Assembly (NCBI GenBank): GCA_938008435.1
Contig: CALLKK010000015.1
Coordinates: 1-64,000, forward strand
Source of the DNA: an uncultured Steroidobacter sp.
Lineage (GTDB): Bacteria > Pseudomonadota > Gammaproteobacteria > Steroidobacterales > Steroidobacteraceae
Reading direction: 5' to 3'
Length of the DNA: 64,000 nt
Position numbers and translations under genes: made by a program. Positions 53,743 through 63,176 of the stretch are shown here, one piece after another. Below the pieces are notes generated by a model. That model was not told the DNA's origin and made no database searches. It was given only the letters and a program-made list of their open reading frames with translations. The number at the start of each line of letters is the position of its first letter. The first letter of the stretch is position 1.

Positions 53743-55833
53743 GTGAGCGCAATCAAGAAATCCTTTGCCTATGGCCAGCACCAAGTCACGTTAGAAACAG
53801 GCGAGCTTGCAAGGCAGGCAGACGGTGCGGTTCTCGTCACGATGGGGGAGACTGTCGTCCTGGTGACGGCCGTTGCCCGCAAGGAAGCAGATCCCGGTAA
53901 GGATTTCTTCCCGCTGACCGTCAACTACGTCGAGAAGACATACGCCGCGGGACGCATTCCCGGCGGCTTTTTCAAGCGCGAGGGCCGTCCCTCCGAGAAA
54001 GAGACCCTGACCTCCCGCCTGATCGACCGTCCGCTGCGCCCGCTGTTCCCCGAGGGCTTCTACAACGAGATCCAGATCGTCGCGACGGTGCTTTCCGTCA
54101 ATCCCGACATCGATCCGGATATCCCATCGATGCTCGGCGCCTCCGCGGCGCTGGCGCTCTCGGGCGTGCCGTTCCAGGGACCGATCGGCGCGGCGAAGGT
54201 CGGCTACAAGGATGGGCAGTACATCCTCAATCCGACGAATTCCCAGCTCAAGGAGTCGCAGCTCGATCTCGTCGTTGCCGGTACCGCCGAAGCGGTGCTG
54301 ATGGTGGAGTCGGAGGCGAAGGAGCTGCCCGAAGACGTGATGCTCGGCGCCGTGGTGTTCGGCCACGAGCAGATGCAGGTGGCCATTCGCACGATCAACG
54401 AGCTGAAGGCCGAAGCCGGCAAGCCGGCGTGGGATTGGCAGCCGCCGCCGGCCAACGCGGAGCTCGAAGCGGCGCTCGCGGCGCACGCTGAAGCGGCGCT
54501 CAGCGACGCGTACAAGATCACCGAGAAGCAGGCACGTCGCAATCGCATCCAGGAGATTCGCGAGAGCGCAATCGCCGCGCTGGCAGGCGGCGAGAATCCG
54601 CGCTTTACCGCGGATGAGGTCGCCAAGGAATTCGGCAATCTCGAATACCGCATCGTGCGTCGGCGCATCCTGGCTGGCGAGCCGCGCATCGACGGCCGCG
54701 ACACGAAGACGGTGCGTCCGATCACGATTCGTACCGGCGTGTTGCCGCGTACGCACGGCTCGGCGCTCTTCACGCGCGGCGAGACTCAGGCACTCGTCGT
54801 GACGACGCTCGGCACGGGTCGCGACGCGCAGATCATCGATGCGCTCGGCGGCGAGCGCAAAGAGCCGTTCATGCTCCACTACAACTTCCCGCCGTTCAGC
54901 GTCGGCGAGACGGGCATGATGGGCTCGCCGAAGCGACGCGAGATCGGCCACGGTAATCTCGCGCGTCGCGGCATCTCGGCGGTCATGCCGGACATGACCA
55001 CGTTCCCGTATGTCATTCGCGTGGTGTCGGAGATTCTCGAGTCGAACGGCTCGAGCTCGATGGCGACCGTGTGCGGCACCAGCTTGTCGCTCATGGACGC
55101 GGGCGTGCCGATCAAGGCGGCCGTCGCGGGCGTGGCAATGGGTCTCGTCAAGGAAGGCGATCGCTTCCAGGTGCTCACCGACATTCTCGGCGACGAGGAT
55201 CACTTGGGCGACATGGACTTCAAGGTAGCGGGCACGCGCGCCGGTGTGACGGCCCTGCAAATGGACATCAAGATCAACGGCATCACCAAGGAGATCATGC
55301 AGGTTGCGCTCGAGCAGGCACGCGCCGGGCGGCTGCACATTCTCGATGAGATGGACAAGGTTCTGTCGGCGCCGCGCGCCAACATGTCCGAGTGGGCGCC
55401 GTCGATCATCACGATCAAGATCGATCCGGAGAAGATCCGCGACGTCATCGGCAAGGGCGGTGCGGTCATCCGCGCCATCACGGAAGAGACGGGCACGACC
55501 ATCGATATCGAGAACGACGGTACCGTGAGGATCGCCTCCGTCGATGGCGTCTCGGGCCGCGAGGCGCAGCGACGCATCGAGCTCATCACGGCGGAAGTCG
55601 AGGTGGGTCGCGTTTACGAAGGCCGCGTGGCGCGGCTCATGGACTTCGGTGCGTTCGTCACGATCCTGCCGGGCAAGGACGGTCTCGTGCACATCTCGCA
55701 GATTTCCGACGAACGCGTCGAGCGCGTCAGCGACAAGCTCAAGGAAGGCGACATCATTCGCGTGAAGGTGCTCGAGGTCGACCGCCAGGGTCGTATCCGC
55801 CTGAGCATGCGCAATATCGACGACGCCGCTTGA
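53743..55833 (+). CDS. pnp: Polynucleotide phosphorylase (PNPase)
   Basis: The 696-residue protein starts with GTG. It has two RNase PH domains separated by an all-helical domain. Core segments are AGRIPGGFFKREGRPSEKETLTSRLIDRPLRPLFP in the first, and RTHGSALFTRGETQALVVTTLGT and MLHYNFPPFSVGETGMMGSPKRREIGHGNLA in the second. A KH domain (IRDVIGKGGAVIRAITEETG, about 565) and an S1 domain (about 620-690) end the protein. It degrades RNA 3'-5' phosphorolytically. It is the last gene of the plus-strand cluster, convergent with phaR. Confidence 0.98.
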   Translation: MSAIKKSFAYGQHQVTLETGELARQADGAVLVTMGETVVLVTAVARKEADPGKDFFPLTVNYVEKTYAAGRIPGGFFKREGRPSEKETLTSRLIDRPLRPLFPEGFYNEIQIVATVLSVNPDIDPDIPSMLGASAALALSGVPFQGPIGAAKVGYKDGQYILNPTNSQLKESQLDLVVAGTAEAVLMVESEAKELPEDVMLGAVVFGHEQMQVAIRTINELKAEAGKPAWDWQPPPANAELEAALAAHAEAALSDAYKITEKQARRNRIQEIRESAIAALAGGENPRFTADEVAKEFGNLEYRIVRRRILAGEPRIDGRDTKTVRPITIRTGVLPRTHGSALFTRGETQALVVTTLGTGRDAQIIDALGGERKEPFMLHYNFPPFSVGETGMMGSPKRREIGHGNLARRGISAVMPDMTTFPYVIRVVSEILESNGSSSMATVCGTSLSLMDAGVPIKAAVAGVAMGLVKEGDRFQVLTDILGDEDHLGDMDFKVAGTRAGVTALQMDIKINGITKEIMQVALEQARAGRLHILDEMDKVLSAPRANMSEWAPSIITIKIDPEKIRDVIGKGGAVIRAITEETGTTIDIENDGTVRIASVDGVSGREAQRRIELITAEVEVGRVYEGRVARLMDFGAFVTILPGKDGLVHISQISDERVERVSDKLKEGDIIRVKVLEVDRQGRIRLSMRNIDDAA

Positions 55834-55853
55834 GGCATCCGCAGCTGCACGAG

Positions 55854-55906
55854 CGCGCCGGCGCAATGCGCGCTGGCGCGTAAGGAAGCATAGCGGCGAA
55901 CGCCGC
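55854..55906. terminator. Hairpins between convergent pnp and phaR
   Basis: An 11-bp stem (55854-55864 with 55870-55880, one G:U) and a 6-bp stem GCGGCG/CGCCGC (55893-55906, 2-nt gap) lie in the 119-bp gap. Neither has a U-run on either strand. Position suggests a bidirectional transcription barrier. Confidence 0.45.
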
Positions 55907-55952
55907 AAGCAAATGCGCTGAGCCAGCGAGCGTGTCGCTGCTGGCGGCGCGA

Positions 55953-56486
55953 CTACATCCGCTTCTCGCGCGGCGTCTCGCCGCCGTCTCCGTCGTGCTC
56001 CGTTTGACGGGACGTAGAGCTGGCGCTCGATGCGTTGGCGTTCCCGATCATCGCCTTGAAGATCTCGTCCTGAACCGCGCGCCAGCGCTCGAAGTTGCGC
56101 TGCGTGAGCGTGGCGATGGTGTCGTACGCTTCGCTGCCCATCATGTTGCGCATGTGCTCGCGCATCTGTTGCTGTTGCGAAGCAAGGAGCTTCAAGCTCT
56201 GTTCGAGGTATGTGCCCACGAAGCTCTGCATCGCGCTGCCGTACGAGCGGATGATCTGCGACAGGAAATCCTGGCTCATGAGCGGCTCGCCGCTGTGCTC
56301 TTGCTCGGCGATCACTTGCAGGAGGATGGAGCGAGTGATGTCTTCCTGAGTCTTCTTGTCGATGACGACGAAGTCGACCTTGTCCATCACTAGTCGCCGG
56401 ATGTCGGCGAGAGTGATGTATCGGCTCTCGACGGTGTCGTAGAGACGCCGATTCGGATACTTCTTGATCACTCTCGACTCGCTCAT
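55953..56486 (-). CDS. phaR: PhaR, polyhydroxyalkanoate synthesis repressor
   Basis: The 177-residue protein has the PHB accumulation regulator DNA-binding domain VIKKYPNRRLYDTVESRYITLADIRRLV at the N-terminus. PHB_acc repeats follow (EDITRSILLQVIAEQE, then LMSQDFLSQIIRSYGSAMQSFVGTYLEQSLKLL). The C-terminal tail is Ser/Asp-rich. Such proteins bind phasin promoters and PHA granules. GAGGAG 6 nt upstream fixes the ATG at 56484-56486. No PHA synthase or phasin gene is within the window. It follows gluQ after 85 bp on the same strand. Confidence 0.9.
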   Translation of the reverse strand: MSESRVIKKYPNRRLYDTVESRYITLADIRRLVMDKVDFVVIDKKTQEDITRSILLQVIAEQEHSGEPLMSQDFLSQIIRSYGSAMQSFVGTYLEQSLKLLASQQQQMREHMRNMMGSEAYDTIATLTQRNFERWRAVQDEIFKAMIGNANASSASSTSRQTEHDGDGGETPREKRM

Positions 56487-56571
56487 GGAGGCTCCTCGGA
56501 ATAACCCGGAGCTCTGAACCGATCGTGTTTCAAGCCCGTTCATACTAATGTACCCCCGCTCCAATGCCCAG

Positions 56572-57486
56572 TTAGAGCGCGTCGACGGGGACAGTGCGAA
56601 GTCCCCGGATCGACTGCACCTGCCAGTTCCGTATGGCCCACTCCCATAAGGTGGGAAGTCCACTCAGCCGTAACTCAAGTGGCGGCGCTTGCCGCAGGAA
56701 TCGCAGCGCCCGCCAGAGCTCGGCGGCTGGATCGCGCAGATCGACGGCGCCTGCCCCGGCGGATTTGGACAGTTTGATCAGATTCTGGTCCGTGGCTACA
56801 GGCACATGTGCGTACTCGGGCTGCGCGAGGCCCAAGACGCGTTGGAGGGCGAGCTGACGGGGGGTACTGGAGAGCAGGTCGGCGCCCCTGACGACCTTGG
56901 TGATTCCCTGGGCGGCATCGTCGACGACCACGGCCAGTTGATAGGCAAACAAGCCGTCCCGGCGCCGGACGACGAAATCGCCGGTTTCCCTTGCCAGGTC
57001 AAAGGCGAACGGCCCCTGGATGGCATCCGTGAAGACGACGGGCTCGTCCGGCACGCGAAAGCGCACCGCAAGCGCACGATTCGGCGCGCGGACGCCGCCG
57101 CGGCACCAGCCGGGATAGAACAGCTCTTCGCCGGGTTGCTGAGGACGGCCCTGTGCCGCCTGAATTTCGGTGCGCGAGCAGGAGCAGTGATACACGGCGC
57201 CGGCAGCCCACAGCTGCGCCAGCGCGGCTTCATACGCTTGCGTACGGGTGCTCTGGTAGAGGACGGGACCGTCCCACTCGAAACCGAAGCGTTCCAGCGC
57301 GCGCAGAATGGCGTCCGCGCTGCCCGGCACGACGCGCGGAGTATCGAGATCTTCGATGCGTACGAGCCATTCGCCGCCTGCCGCACGCGCATCGAGGTAG
57401 CTGGCAACGGCCGCAATGAGTGAGCCGAAGTGGAGCTGCCCGGTGGGAGAGGGGGCGAAGCGACCGCGATAGCGCGTGGAGGTCAC
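56572..57486 (-). CDS. gluQ: Glutamyl-Q tRNA(Asp) synthetase
   Basis: The 304-residue protein is a truncated GluRS catalytic core without an anticodon-binding domain. The class I motifs are SPTGQLHFGS (HIGH equivalent) at 13-22 and KLSKS at 238-242. Zinc ligands are Cys101, Cys103, Tyr124 and Cys128 (YHCSCSRTE, YPGWC). GluQ attaches glutamate to queuosine in the tRNA-Asp anticodon. It starts with GTG and lies downstream of dksA as in E. coli (dksA-gluQ), separated by hairpins. Confidence 0.96.
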   Translation of the reverse strand: MTSTRYRGRFAPSPTGQLHFGSLIAAVASYLDARAAGGEWLVRIEDLDTPRVVPGSADAILRALERFGFEWDGPVLYQSTRTQAYEAALAQLWAAGAVYHCSCSRTEIQAAQGRPQQPGEELFYPGWCRGGVRAPNRALAVRFRVPDEPVVFTDAIQGPFAFDLARETGDFVVRRRDGLFAYQLAVVVDDAAQGITKVVRGADLLSSTPRQLALQRVLGLAQPEYAHVPVATDQNLIKLSKSAGAGAVDLRDPAAELWRALRFLRQAPPLELRLSGLPTLWEWAIRNWQVQSIRGLRTVPVDAL

Positions 57487-57525
57487 GGGCGACGGACGTG
57501 TAGGTCAACAGCCGAACGCCACAAC

Positions 57526-57575
57526 GGGCGGAGGGGCGCGACGAGACGCCCCCGCCCGCGGCCAGTCGCCTGGCC
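57526..57575 (-). terminator. Two hairpins between dksA and gluQ
   Basis: Directly after dksA, GGCCAG and CTGGCC pair around a GNRA-type tetraloop (57560-57575). Next, a GC-rich stem with two bulges forms between 57526-57538 and 57547-57557. U-runs are missing. In E. coli a terminator also separates dksA from gluQ, limiting GluQ expression. Confidence 0.45.
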
Positions 57576-57580
57576 CGGCC

Positions 57581-58435
57581 TCAGCGATACCGATCGTCTC
57601 GATCGCCGTACTGCTTCTCGCGGCGTTCGCGGCGTTCTTGCGCCTCGACGCAGAGCGTCGCGACGGGGCGCGCCTCCAGGCGCTTGATCCCGATCTCTTC
57701 GCCCGTCTCGAGGCAGTAGCCGTAGGTGCCGTCGTCGATGCGCTTGAGCGCCTCGTCGATCTTGCGGATCAGCTTGCGCTCGCGATCACGGGTGCGCAGC
57801 TCGAGACTGAACTCGGACTCCTGGGTCGCACGATCGTTCGGATCGGGGAAGTTCGCGGCCTCGTCCTTCATGTGGAGCATGGTGCGATCCACCTCCTGCA
57901 TGAGGTCGCGCTTCCAGTTGTTCAGAATCGTGCGGAAATGCTCGAGCTGCTCCTTGCTCATGTACTGCTCGCCGCGCTTCGGGATGTAGGGCTTGACGTT
58001 GCGCGGACCAGCAAGAAGGCTCGAACTCGGCGCATCCTGTTCGATGTCGTCGGTATCGGTGGTGTCGTCTGAATCGAGTGAAATCGGCATTACGGGGTTC
58101 GCGTCGATGATGGCCTTCGCCGGCGGCGGGGATGCGGGCGCCGGGTTCGGCGAGGGCGTAGCAGTAGCAGTGTTCTTGGCGACTGGCTCCTTGCTCGCCT
58201 GGGCCGTCTCTTTGGCAGTGTCCTTGACGGGCTTGGTGACGGCCGATGCGGCTTTCGCCGTCGCCTTCGACGTGGGTTTGACCGCGGGCGTGCGGGTCGT
58301 AGCTGCCGTTTTGCTGCGAGCTACGGATTTCTTGACCGGCGCCGCCTTCTTCGCAGGTTCAGCTTTCTTGACAGCAGTTTTCACAGCAGTCTTCTTGGCC
58401 TTAGTCGCCTTCGCAGACGGTTTCTTTGCGGCCAT
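57581..58435 (-). CDS. dksA: DksA-family RNA polymerase-binding regulator with long basic tail, two zinc Cys missing
   Basis: The 284-residue protein is nearly twice E. coli DksA (151). Residues 1-140 are a low-complexity Lys/Ala/Pro/Thr-rich tail (AKKAAPVKKS, KPTSKATAKAAS) ending in an acidic patch. Residues 145-284 are the DksA core, with the coiled-coil tip motif DPNDRA (198-203; DxxDxA) that acts in the polymerase secondary channel. The globular motif is Cys241-x2-Thr244-x17-Cys262-x2-Ala265 instead of four cysteines, so zinc binding is probably lost, as in P. aeruginosa DksA2. GGAGG lies 8 nt before the ATG. Confidence 0.94.
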   Translation of the reverse strand: MAAKKPSAKATKAKKTAVKTAVKKAEPAKKAAPVKKSVARSKTAATTRTPAVKPTSKATAKAASAVTKPVKDTAKETAQASKEPVAKNTATATPSPNPAPASPPPAKAIIDANPVMPISLDSDDTTDTDDIEQDAPSSSLLAGPRNVKPYIPKRGEQYMSKEQLEHFRTILNNWKRDLMQEVDRTMLHMKDEAANFPDPNDRATQESEFSLELRTRDRERKLIRKIDEALKRIDDGTYGYCLETGEEIGIKRLEARPVATLCVEAQERRERREKQYGDRDDRYR

Positions 58436-58783
58436 TGAAAGAGCCTCCGAGCCCAGCCGATTGACGGCTTTTCGGGCAGGTCACTACACACGAGGGCCGC
58501 GATTATACAGACCGCGTCCCCCTCGTACAGCCGGGTTGCAACCCGCGGAGCCGCGCGGGAAAAACGCATGGATTTTCTCTCCCGACACGCGTGTCACGTG
58601 GGTTGCATTCACATACACTAGCGCGCACTCCGAGCGGCTCAAGGCCGCCGGCGAACTGCCCCCGCTCAAGGCCCCGGAGGTCCGCGCGAGCCTGTCGGCC
58701 GCAAGCGACCGTTGCCGCGGGGGCTCGATTCCAAACCAAACGTTCATCCGACGGCGGCAGCGCCGTTCGGTGTCAGGAGCGCG
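58436..58783. promoter_or_regulatory. 348-bp divergent dksA-smc intergenic region
   Basis: There is no gene. On the minus strand a perfect -10 TATAAT (complement of 58502-58507) lies about 67 bp before dksA, with a poor -35. On the plus strand TACACT (58614-58619) could be the smc -10. Just upstream of it are two abutting palindromes, ACACGCGTGT (58585-58594) and CACGTG (58595-58600), possibly an operator. The remaining 160 bp to smc is GC-rich leader without clear signals. Confidence 0.45.
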
Positions 58784-61700
58784 ATGCGACTCAATAAGAT
58801 CAAATTGGCCGGGTTCAAGTCCTTCGTCGACCCGACCTCGATCAACCTACCCAGCAATCTCATCGGCATCGTCGGGCCGAATGGCTGCGGCAAGTCGAAC
58901 ATCATCGACGCCGTGCGCTGGGTCATGGGCGAGATCTCGGCGAAGCACTTGCGCGGCGATTCCATGGCCGACGTGGTGTTCAACGGATCGAGCTCGCGCA
59001 AGCCGGTCGGCACCGCGTCCGTCGAATTGGTATTCGACAATTCCGACGGCACCCTCGGCGGCCAGTACGCCAACTATTCCGAGGTCTCCCTCAAGCGCGT
59101 GGTCTCGCGCGACGGCACGTCGGCGTACTTCCTCAACGGCACGCGTTGCCGACGCAAGGACATCACCCAACTCTTCCTGGGCACGGGGCTCGGTGCGCGC
59201 AGCTACGCGATCATCGAGCAAGGCATGATCTCGCGCGTCATCGAGGCGCGTCCGGAGGAGCTGCGCGGCTTCATCGAGGAAGCGGCCGGTATCTCCAAGT
59301 ACAAAGAACGCCGGCGCGAGACCGAGAACCGCATCTCGCACACGAAGGAAAACCTCGAACGCCTGAACGATGTTCGCGAAGAGGTCGACAAGCAGCTGCG
59401 TCACCTGCAGCGACAGGCGGCCACGGCGCGGCGCTACCAGGCGTTGAAGCAGGACGAGCGCAAGGTCACCGCCGAGCTGATCGCGTTGCGGCTGCGGGCG
59501 CTCGATGAGGACTCGCAGTCGAAGGAAGGCATCCTGCGCGAGCGCGACACCGCGCTGCAGGCGGCCATCGCCCAGCTGCGCTCGATCGAGTCGGCCATCG
59601 AAACCGCCCGCGAAGACTTCACCGAGAAGTCGGAAGCGCTGAATGCCGTGCAAGGCCGCTACTACCAGATCGGCGCGGAGATCTCGCGCACGGAGCAATC
59701 GATTCAGCACGGGCGCGAGCTGCGCCAGCGCCAGAAGCAGGATCTCGAGCAGGCCGAGAGCGGTGCGGCCGAGGCCTCGTCGCACTTGACGCGCGACGAG
59801 GCGCAGATCGAAGCCCTGCGCCGCGAGCTCGAGGAGCTCGAGCCCGGGCTCGTGGTAGCACGCGAGCGCGAGCAACAATCGGCCGCCGCGCTTGCCGCAG
59901 CAGAGGAAGCGATGCATGCCTGGCAGGAGCGGTGGGAGGAGTTCAATCGCGAATCGCGCGCTGCGAGCGAGAAGACGCAGGTCGAGCGCGCGCGTATCGA
60001 ACAGCTCGAGCACCAGCTCGGCCGCCTTGCCGCGCAGCGCGAGCGCCTGTCGATCGAGCGCAACGAGCTCGCTGCCGTCGACATGGCAGCGCAGATCGCC
60101 GAGCTCGAATCGCAGGTGAGCGAAACGCGCGAGCGCAGCGAGACCGGCGCGGCGACGCTGCGCGAGGTCGGCGAACAGCTGCAGCAGCTGCGCGAACGCG
60201 AGCGCGAGCTTGTCGGCGCCGTCGAGCGCAGCCGTCAGGAGCTGCAGGTTTCGCAAGGCAAGCTGATGTCGCTGCAAGCGCTGCAGCAGGCAGCGCTCGG
60301 GCTCGCCCAAGGCAAGGTCGCCGAGTGGCTCTCGGCGAACGCTTTGCACGAGCGGCCGCGCCTTGCCCAGCAGCTCACGGTCGAGCCGGGCTGGGAGCGC
60401 GCCGTCGAAACCGTGCTCGGCTCGTACCTGGAGGCGGTGTCGGTCGAGACGATCGATGCGATCGCGGAGAAGCTCGGCTCGCTGCAGGCCGGTACCGTGA
60501 GCTTCTTTGCGGCGGACAATGGGCACAACGGCTCGGCAGAGCCGGGGTTGCTGCTCTCGCGGGTCAAAGGACCGTCGGCGATCTCGGCCATGCTGGCGGG
60601 CATCATCGCCGTCGACACGCTCAACGAAGCGCTCGAGCGGCGGCACAGCCTGGCGGACGGGCAGTCGGTCATTACGCGCGACGGTATCTGGATCGGCCGC
60701 GACTGGTTGCGCGTGAGCCGCGATCAGGACGTGCACGCAGGCGTCATCGAGCGCGAGAAAGAAATGCGCGAATTGCGCGACGCGGTCGCGTTGGCCGAAG
60801 AGCGCTTGCAGGCCGTGCAGGACGAGCTCGTCGAAACGCGCGAGCGTCTGCGCGAGCTCGAGCAACGCCGCGACGATCTGCAGGCGGAAGTCAACGAGCT
60901 GCACCGCGCTCACACCGAGCTCAACGCTCAGCTCGGCGCCGTGCGCACGAAAGCCGAGCAGACCGCCGAGCGGCTGCATCGAATCGAAAGCGAGCTCGCG
61001 GAGATCGACAACGAGCACGAAGAGCTTGCGAGCGCCGTCGCCGAGGCGCGCCTGCGGCTGCAGGAAGGTCTCGCGGAGATGGAGCAGTTCGAGCTCACTC
61101 GGGCCGAGCTCGAAGCGCGGCGCGAAGAGCTGCGTCAGGATCTCGCGCAGAAGCGCTCGCAGGCACAGCTCGATCGTGACAGCGCGCAGGACGTGGCAAT
61201 TCGCGTCGAATCGAAGCGTTCGGCGCTGACCTCGATTTCGGCGGGTCTCGAACGCTTGAGACAACAGCTCGCGCAGCTCCAGGCGCGCCGCGAAGAGCTC
61301 ACGCGTCAGCTCGCCGAGGGCGAAGCGCCCCTGCAGGCATTGAGCGAGACGCTCGAGGCAGCGCTGCAGCAGCGCGTGCACGTCGAGCAAGAGCTCACCG
61401 CAGCACGCGAGGCGCTCGAAGGTGCGGAGAGCCGCATGCGTACGCTCGATCAAAGTCGCATGGAAGCCGAAGCGGCCGTCGAAGAAGCACGCACGCGGCT
61501 CGAGGACGTGCGCATGGCGACGCAGGAGCTCAAAGTGCGCCGCGAAACGCTGCTCGAGCAGTTCAAGGCCACGCAGTTCGATCTCGAGACGGTCTATCAG
61601 GAGATGCCGCCGGAGGCGAACATCGAGGCCTGGGAGCAGACGCTCGTCGAGCTGACGCAGAAGATCGAGCGTCTTGGACAGGTCAACCTGGCCGCGATCG

Positions 61701-62287
61701 ACGAGTACAAGGAACAGTCGGAGCGCAAGGAGTATCTCGATCGGCAGTTCAAGGATCTGAGCGAAGCGCTCGAGACGCTGGAAGCGGCGATCCGCAAGAT
61801 CGACCGCGAGACGCGCTCGCGCTTCCAGGACACGTTCGATCGCGTCAACGCGGGTCTCAAAGAACGTTTCCCGCGCCTCTTCGGCGGCGGTCATGCGTAT
61901 CTCGAGCTCGCGGGCGAAGACATCCTGAGCGCTGGCGTATCGATCATGGCGCGCCCGCCGGGCAAGCGGAATTCCACGATCAGCCAGCTATCGGGCGGCG
62001 AAAAGGCGCTCACCGCGGTAGCGCTCGTGTTCTCGATCTTCGAGCTCAATCCGGCGCCGTTCTGCTTGCTCGACGAGGTGGACGCACCGCTCGACGACAA
62101 CAACGTGGGCCGCTTCTGCGAAACGGTCCGAGAGATGTCGAGCCGCGTGCAGTTCATCTTCATCACGCACAACAAGACCACGATGGAGCTTGCCTCGCAG
62201 TTGATCGGCGTGACGATGCACGAGCCGGGCGTCTCGCGCTTGGTCGCGGTGGACGTCGAGGAAGCCGTCCGCATGGCAGCGATGTAA
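58784..62287 (+). CDS. smc: Smc, chromosome segregation/condensation ATPase
   Basis: The 1167-residue protein has an N-terminal Walker A GPNGCGKS at 31-38 and starts MRLNKIKLAGFKSFVDPT. Two very long coiled coils (about 170-500 and 670-1000) flank a hinge near 510-640. The C-terminal head carries the signature QLSGGEKALTAVALVFSIF and Walker B FCLLDEVDAPLDD. It dimerises and organises the chromosome with ScpA/ScpB. ATG 58784 has AGGAG just upstream. The order smc-zipA-ligA is conserved in Pseudomonas and xanthomonads. MukB-type genomes lack this gene. Confidence 0.98.
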   Translation: MRLNKIKLAGFKSFVDPTSINLPSNLIGIVGPNGCGKSNIIDAVRWVMGEISAKHLRGDSMADVVFNGSSSRKPVGTASVELVFDNSDGTLGGQYANYSEVSLKRVVSRDGTSAYFLNGTRCRRKDITQLFLGTGLGARSYAIIEQGMISRVIEARPEELRGFIEEAAGISKYKERRRETENRISHTKENLERLNDVREEVDKQLRHLQRQAATARRYQALKQDERKVTAELIALRLRALDEDSQSKEGILRERDTALQAAIAQLRSIESAIETAREDFTEKSEALNAVQGRYYQIGAEISRTEQSIQHGRELRQRQKQDLEQAESGAAEASSHLTRDEAQIEALRRELEELEPGLVVAREREQQSAAALAAAEEAMHAWQERWEEFNRESRAASEKTQVERARIEQLEHQLGRLAAQRERLSIERNELAAVDMAAQIAELESQVSETRERSETGAATLREVGEQLQQLRERERELVGAVERSRQELQVSQGKLMSLQALQQAALGLAQGKVAEWLSANALHERPRLAQQLTVEPGWERAVETVLGSYLEAVSVETIDAIAEKLGSLQAGTVSFFAADNGHNGSAEPGLLLSRVKGPSAISAMLAGIIAVDTLNEALERRHSLADGQSVITRDGIWIGRDWLRVSRDQDVHAGVIEREKEMRELRDAVALAEERLQAVQDELVETRERLRELEQRRDDLQAEVNELHRAHTELNAQLGAVRTKAEQTAERLHRIESELAEIDNEHEELASAVAEARLRLQEGLAEMEQFELTRAELEARREELRQDLAQKRSQAQLDRDSAQDVAIRVESKRSALTSISAGLERLRQQLAQLQARREELTRQLAEGEAPLQALSETLEAALQQRVHVEQELTAAREALEGAESRMRTLDQSRMEAEAAVEEARTRLEDVRMATQELKVRRETLLEQFKATQFDLETVYQEMPPEANIEAWEQTLVELTQKIERLGQVNLAAIDEYKEQSERKEYLDRQFKDLSEALETLEAAIRKIDRETRSRFQDTFDRVNAGLKERFPRLFGGGHAYLELAGEDILSAGVSIMARPPGKRNSTISQLSGGEKALTAVALVFSIFELNPAPFCLLDEVDAPLDDNNVGRFCETVREMSSRVQFIFITHNKTTMELASQLIGVTMHEPGVSRLVAVDVEEAVRMAAM

Positions 62288-62312
62288 TTGCTCTAGCAAC
62301 AGGGTCGAGCCA

Positions 62313-63176
62313 ATGCCTGAGCTGCGCTGGATTCTGGTCGGCTTCGCGATCGTCCTGCTCGCCGCGATTTATCTCTGGGGCCGGCGCGCTCAGCGCTCTG
62401 CCGCGAAACGCGAGCTTTCGCTGCACGCCGGTGCCGCCGAGATCATGGAGCCCGTGATCGCAGACGAAGAGCTCGCGACCGCGACGGTAGAGCGCGATGT
62501 CGCGCTCGAAGAGCCAGTCGCGGTGTCGCGCATCGAGGACGGCCCGTACGATCGCGTCGAGGTAGCGGACGAAGTCGACGTCGCCGCGCCTGCGGGCACG
62601 AGCGACGGACGCCGTGTGCGGGTCGAGCCGACGTTGTCGGACATTCCTCCCATCGAGGAAGGACCGGACGAGGCACCGGCTGCGACGCTATCGGAGCACG
62701 AGCCTGCGCCCGAGCCAGCGCCGACGGTCTCATCGCGCGATGCGCCGCCGCCGAAGCGTCCGATCGAATCGTGCAAGATCCTCGCTCTGCGCCTGGCGTT
62801 CACGCCGCATCGATTGGACGGAAGCCGTTTGCTCGATGCGTTTGCTGCCGAATCGCTGCAGCACGGCAAGTACGACATCTTCCATCGCTTGCACGACGAC
62901 GGCACGGCTGTCTTCAGCGTTGCGAGCATGGTGGAGCCCGGCACGTTCGAGCCGGAGAAGATGCCCGAATCGCAGTACCCGGGCATCACCTTGTTCGCGC
63001 AGTTGCCAGGTCCTGTGCCGGGGATGCATGCGCTCAACGAGCTCGTGGCGTGTGCCCGCCGCCTGCAGCAAAGTCTCGGCGGCACGTTGCAAGACGATCG
63101 GGGCGTGCCGCTCACCGTGCACCGTGTCGAGAAGTTGCGTCAGGAGGTCCGCGAGTTCGAGCGGGCACTGTCCTAG
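62313..63176 (+). CDS. zipA: ZipA, FtsZ-tethering cell division protein
   Basis: The 287-residue protein has an N-terminal membrane anchor (LRWILVGFAIVLLAAIYLWG, residues 4-23) and a short basic stretch. A Pro/Glu/Ala-rich linker (about 40-145) follows. The C-terminal FtsZ-binding domain (about 150-287) contains KILALRLAFTPHRLDGSRLLDAF, HGKYDIFHR and YPGITLFAQLPGPVPGMHALNELV. It anchors FtsZ at the septum. Its position between smc and ligA supports the call. Confidence 0.94.
   Translation: MPELRWILVGFAIVLLAAIYLWGRRAQRSAAKRELSLHAGAAEIMEPVIADEELATATVERDVALEEPVAVSRIEDGPYDRVEVADEVDVAAPAGTSDGRRVRVEPTLSDIPPIEEGPDEAPAATLSEHEPAPEPAPTVSSRDAPPPKRPIESCKILALRLAFTPHRLDGSRLLDAFAAESLQHGKYDIFHRLHDDGTAVFSVASMVEPGTFEPEKMPESQYPGITLFAQLPGPVPGMHALNELVACARRLQQSLGGTLQDDRGVPLTVHRVEKLRQEVREFERALS

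Noticed and set aside
53791..55908. 705-codon antisense frame across pnp
   Set aside because: Same explanation: strand-symmetric codon bias, with Arg/His/Asp-rich content and no motif.
58847..61894. 1015-codon open frame antisense to smc
   Set aside because: It mirrors the GC-rich third-position bias of smc, reads as low-complexity Arg/Leu/Ala/Asp sequence, and matches no family. Smc on the plus strand is unambiguous.
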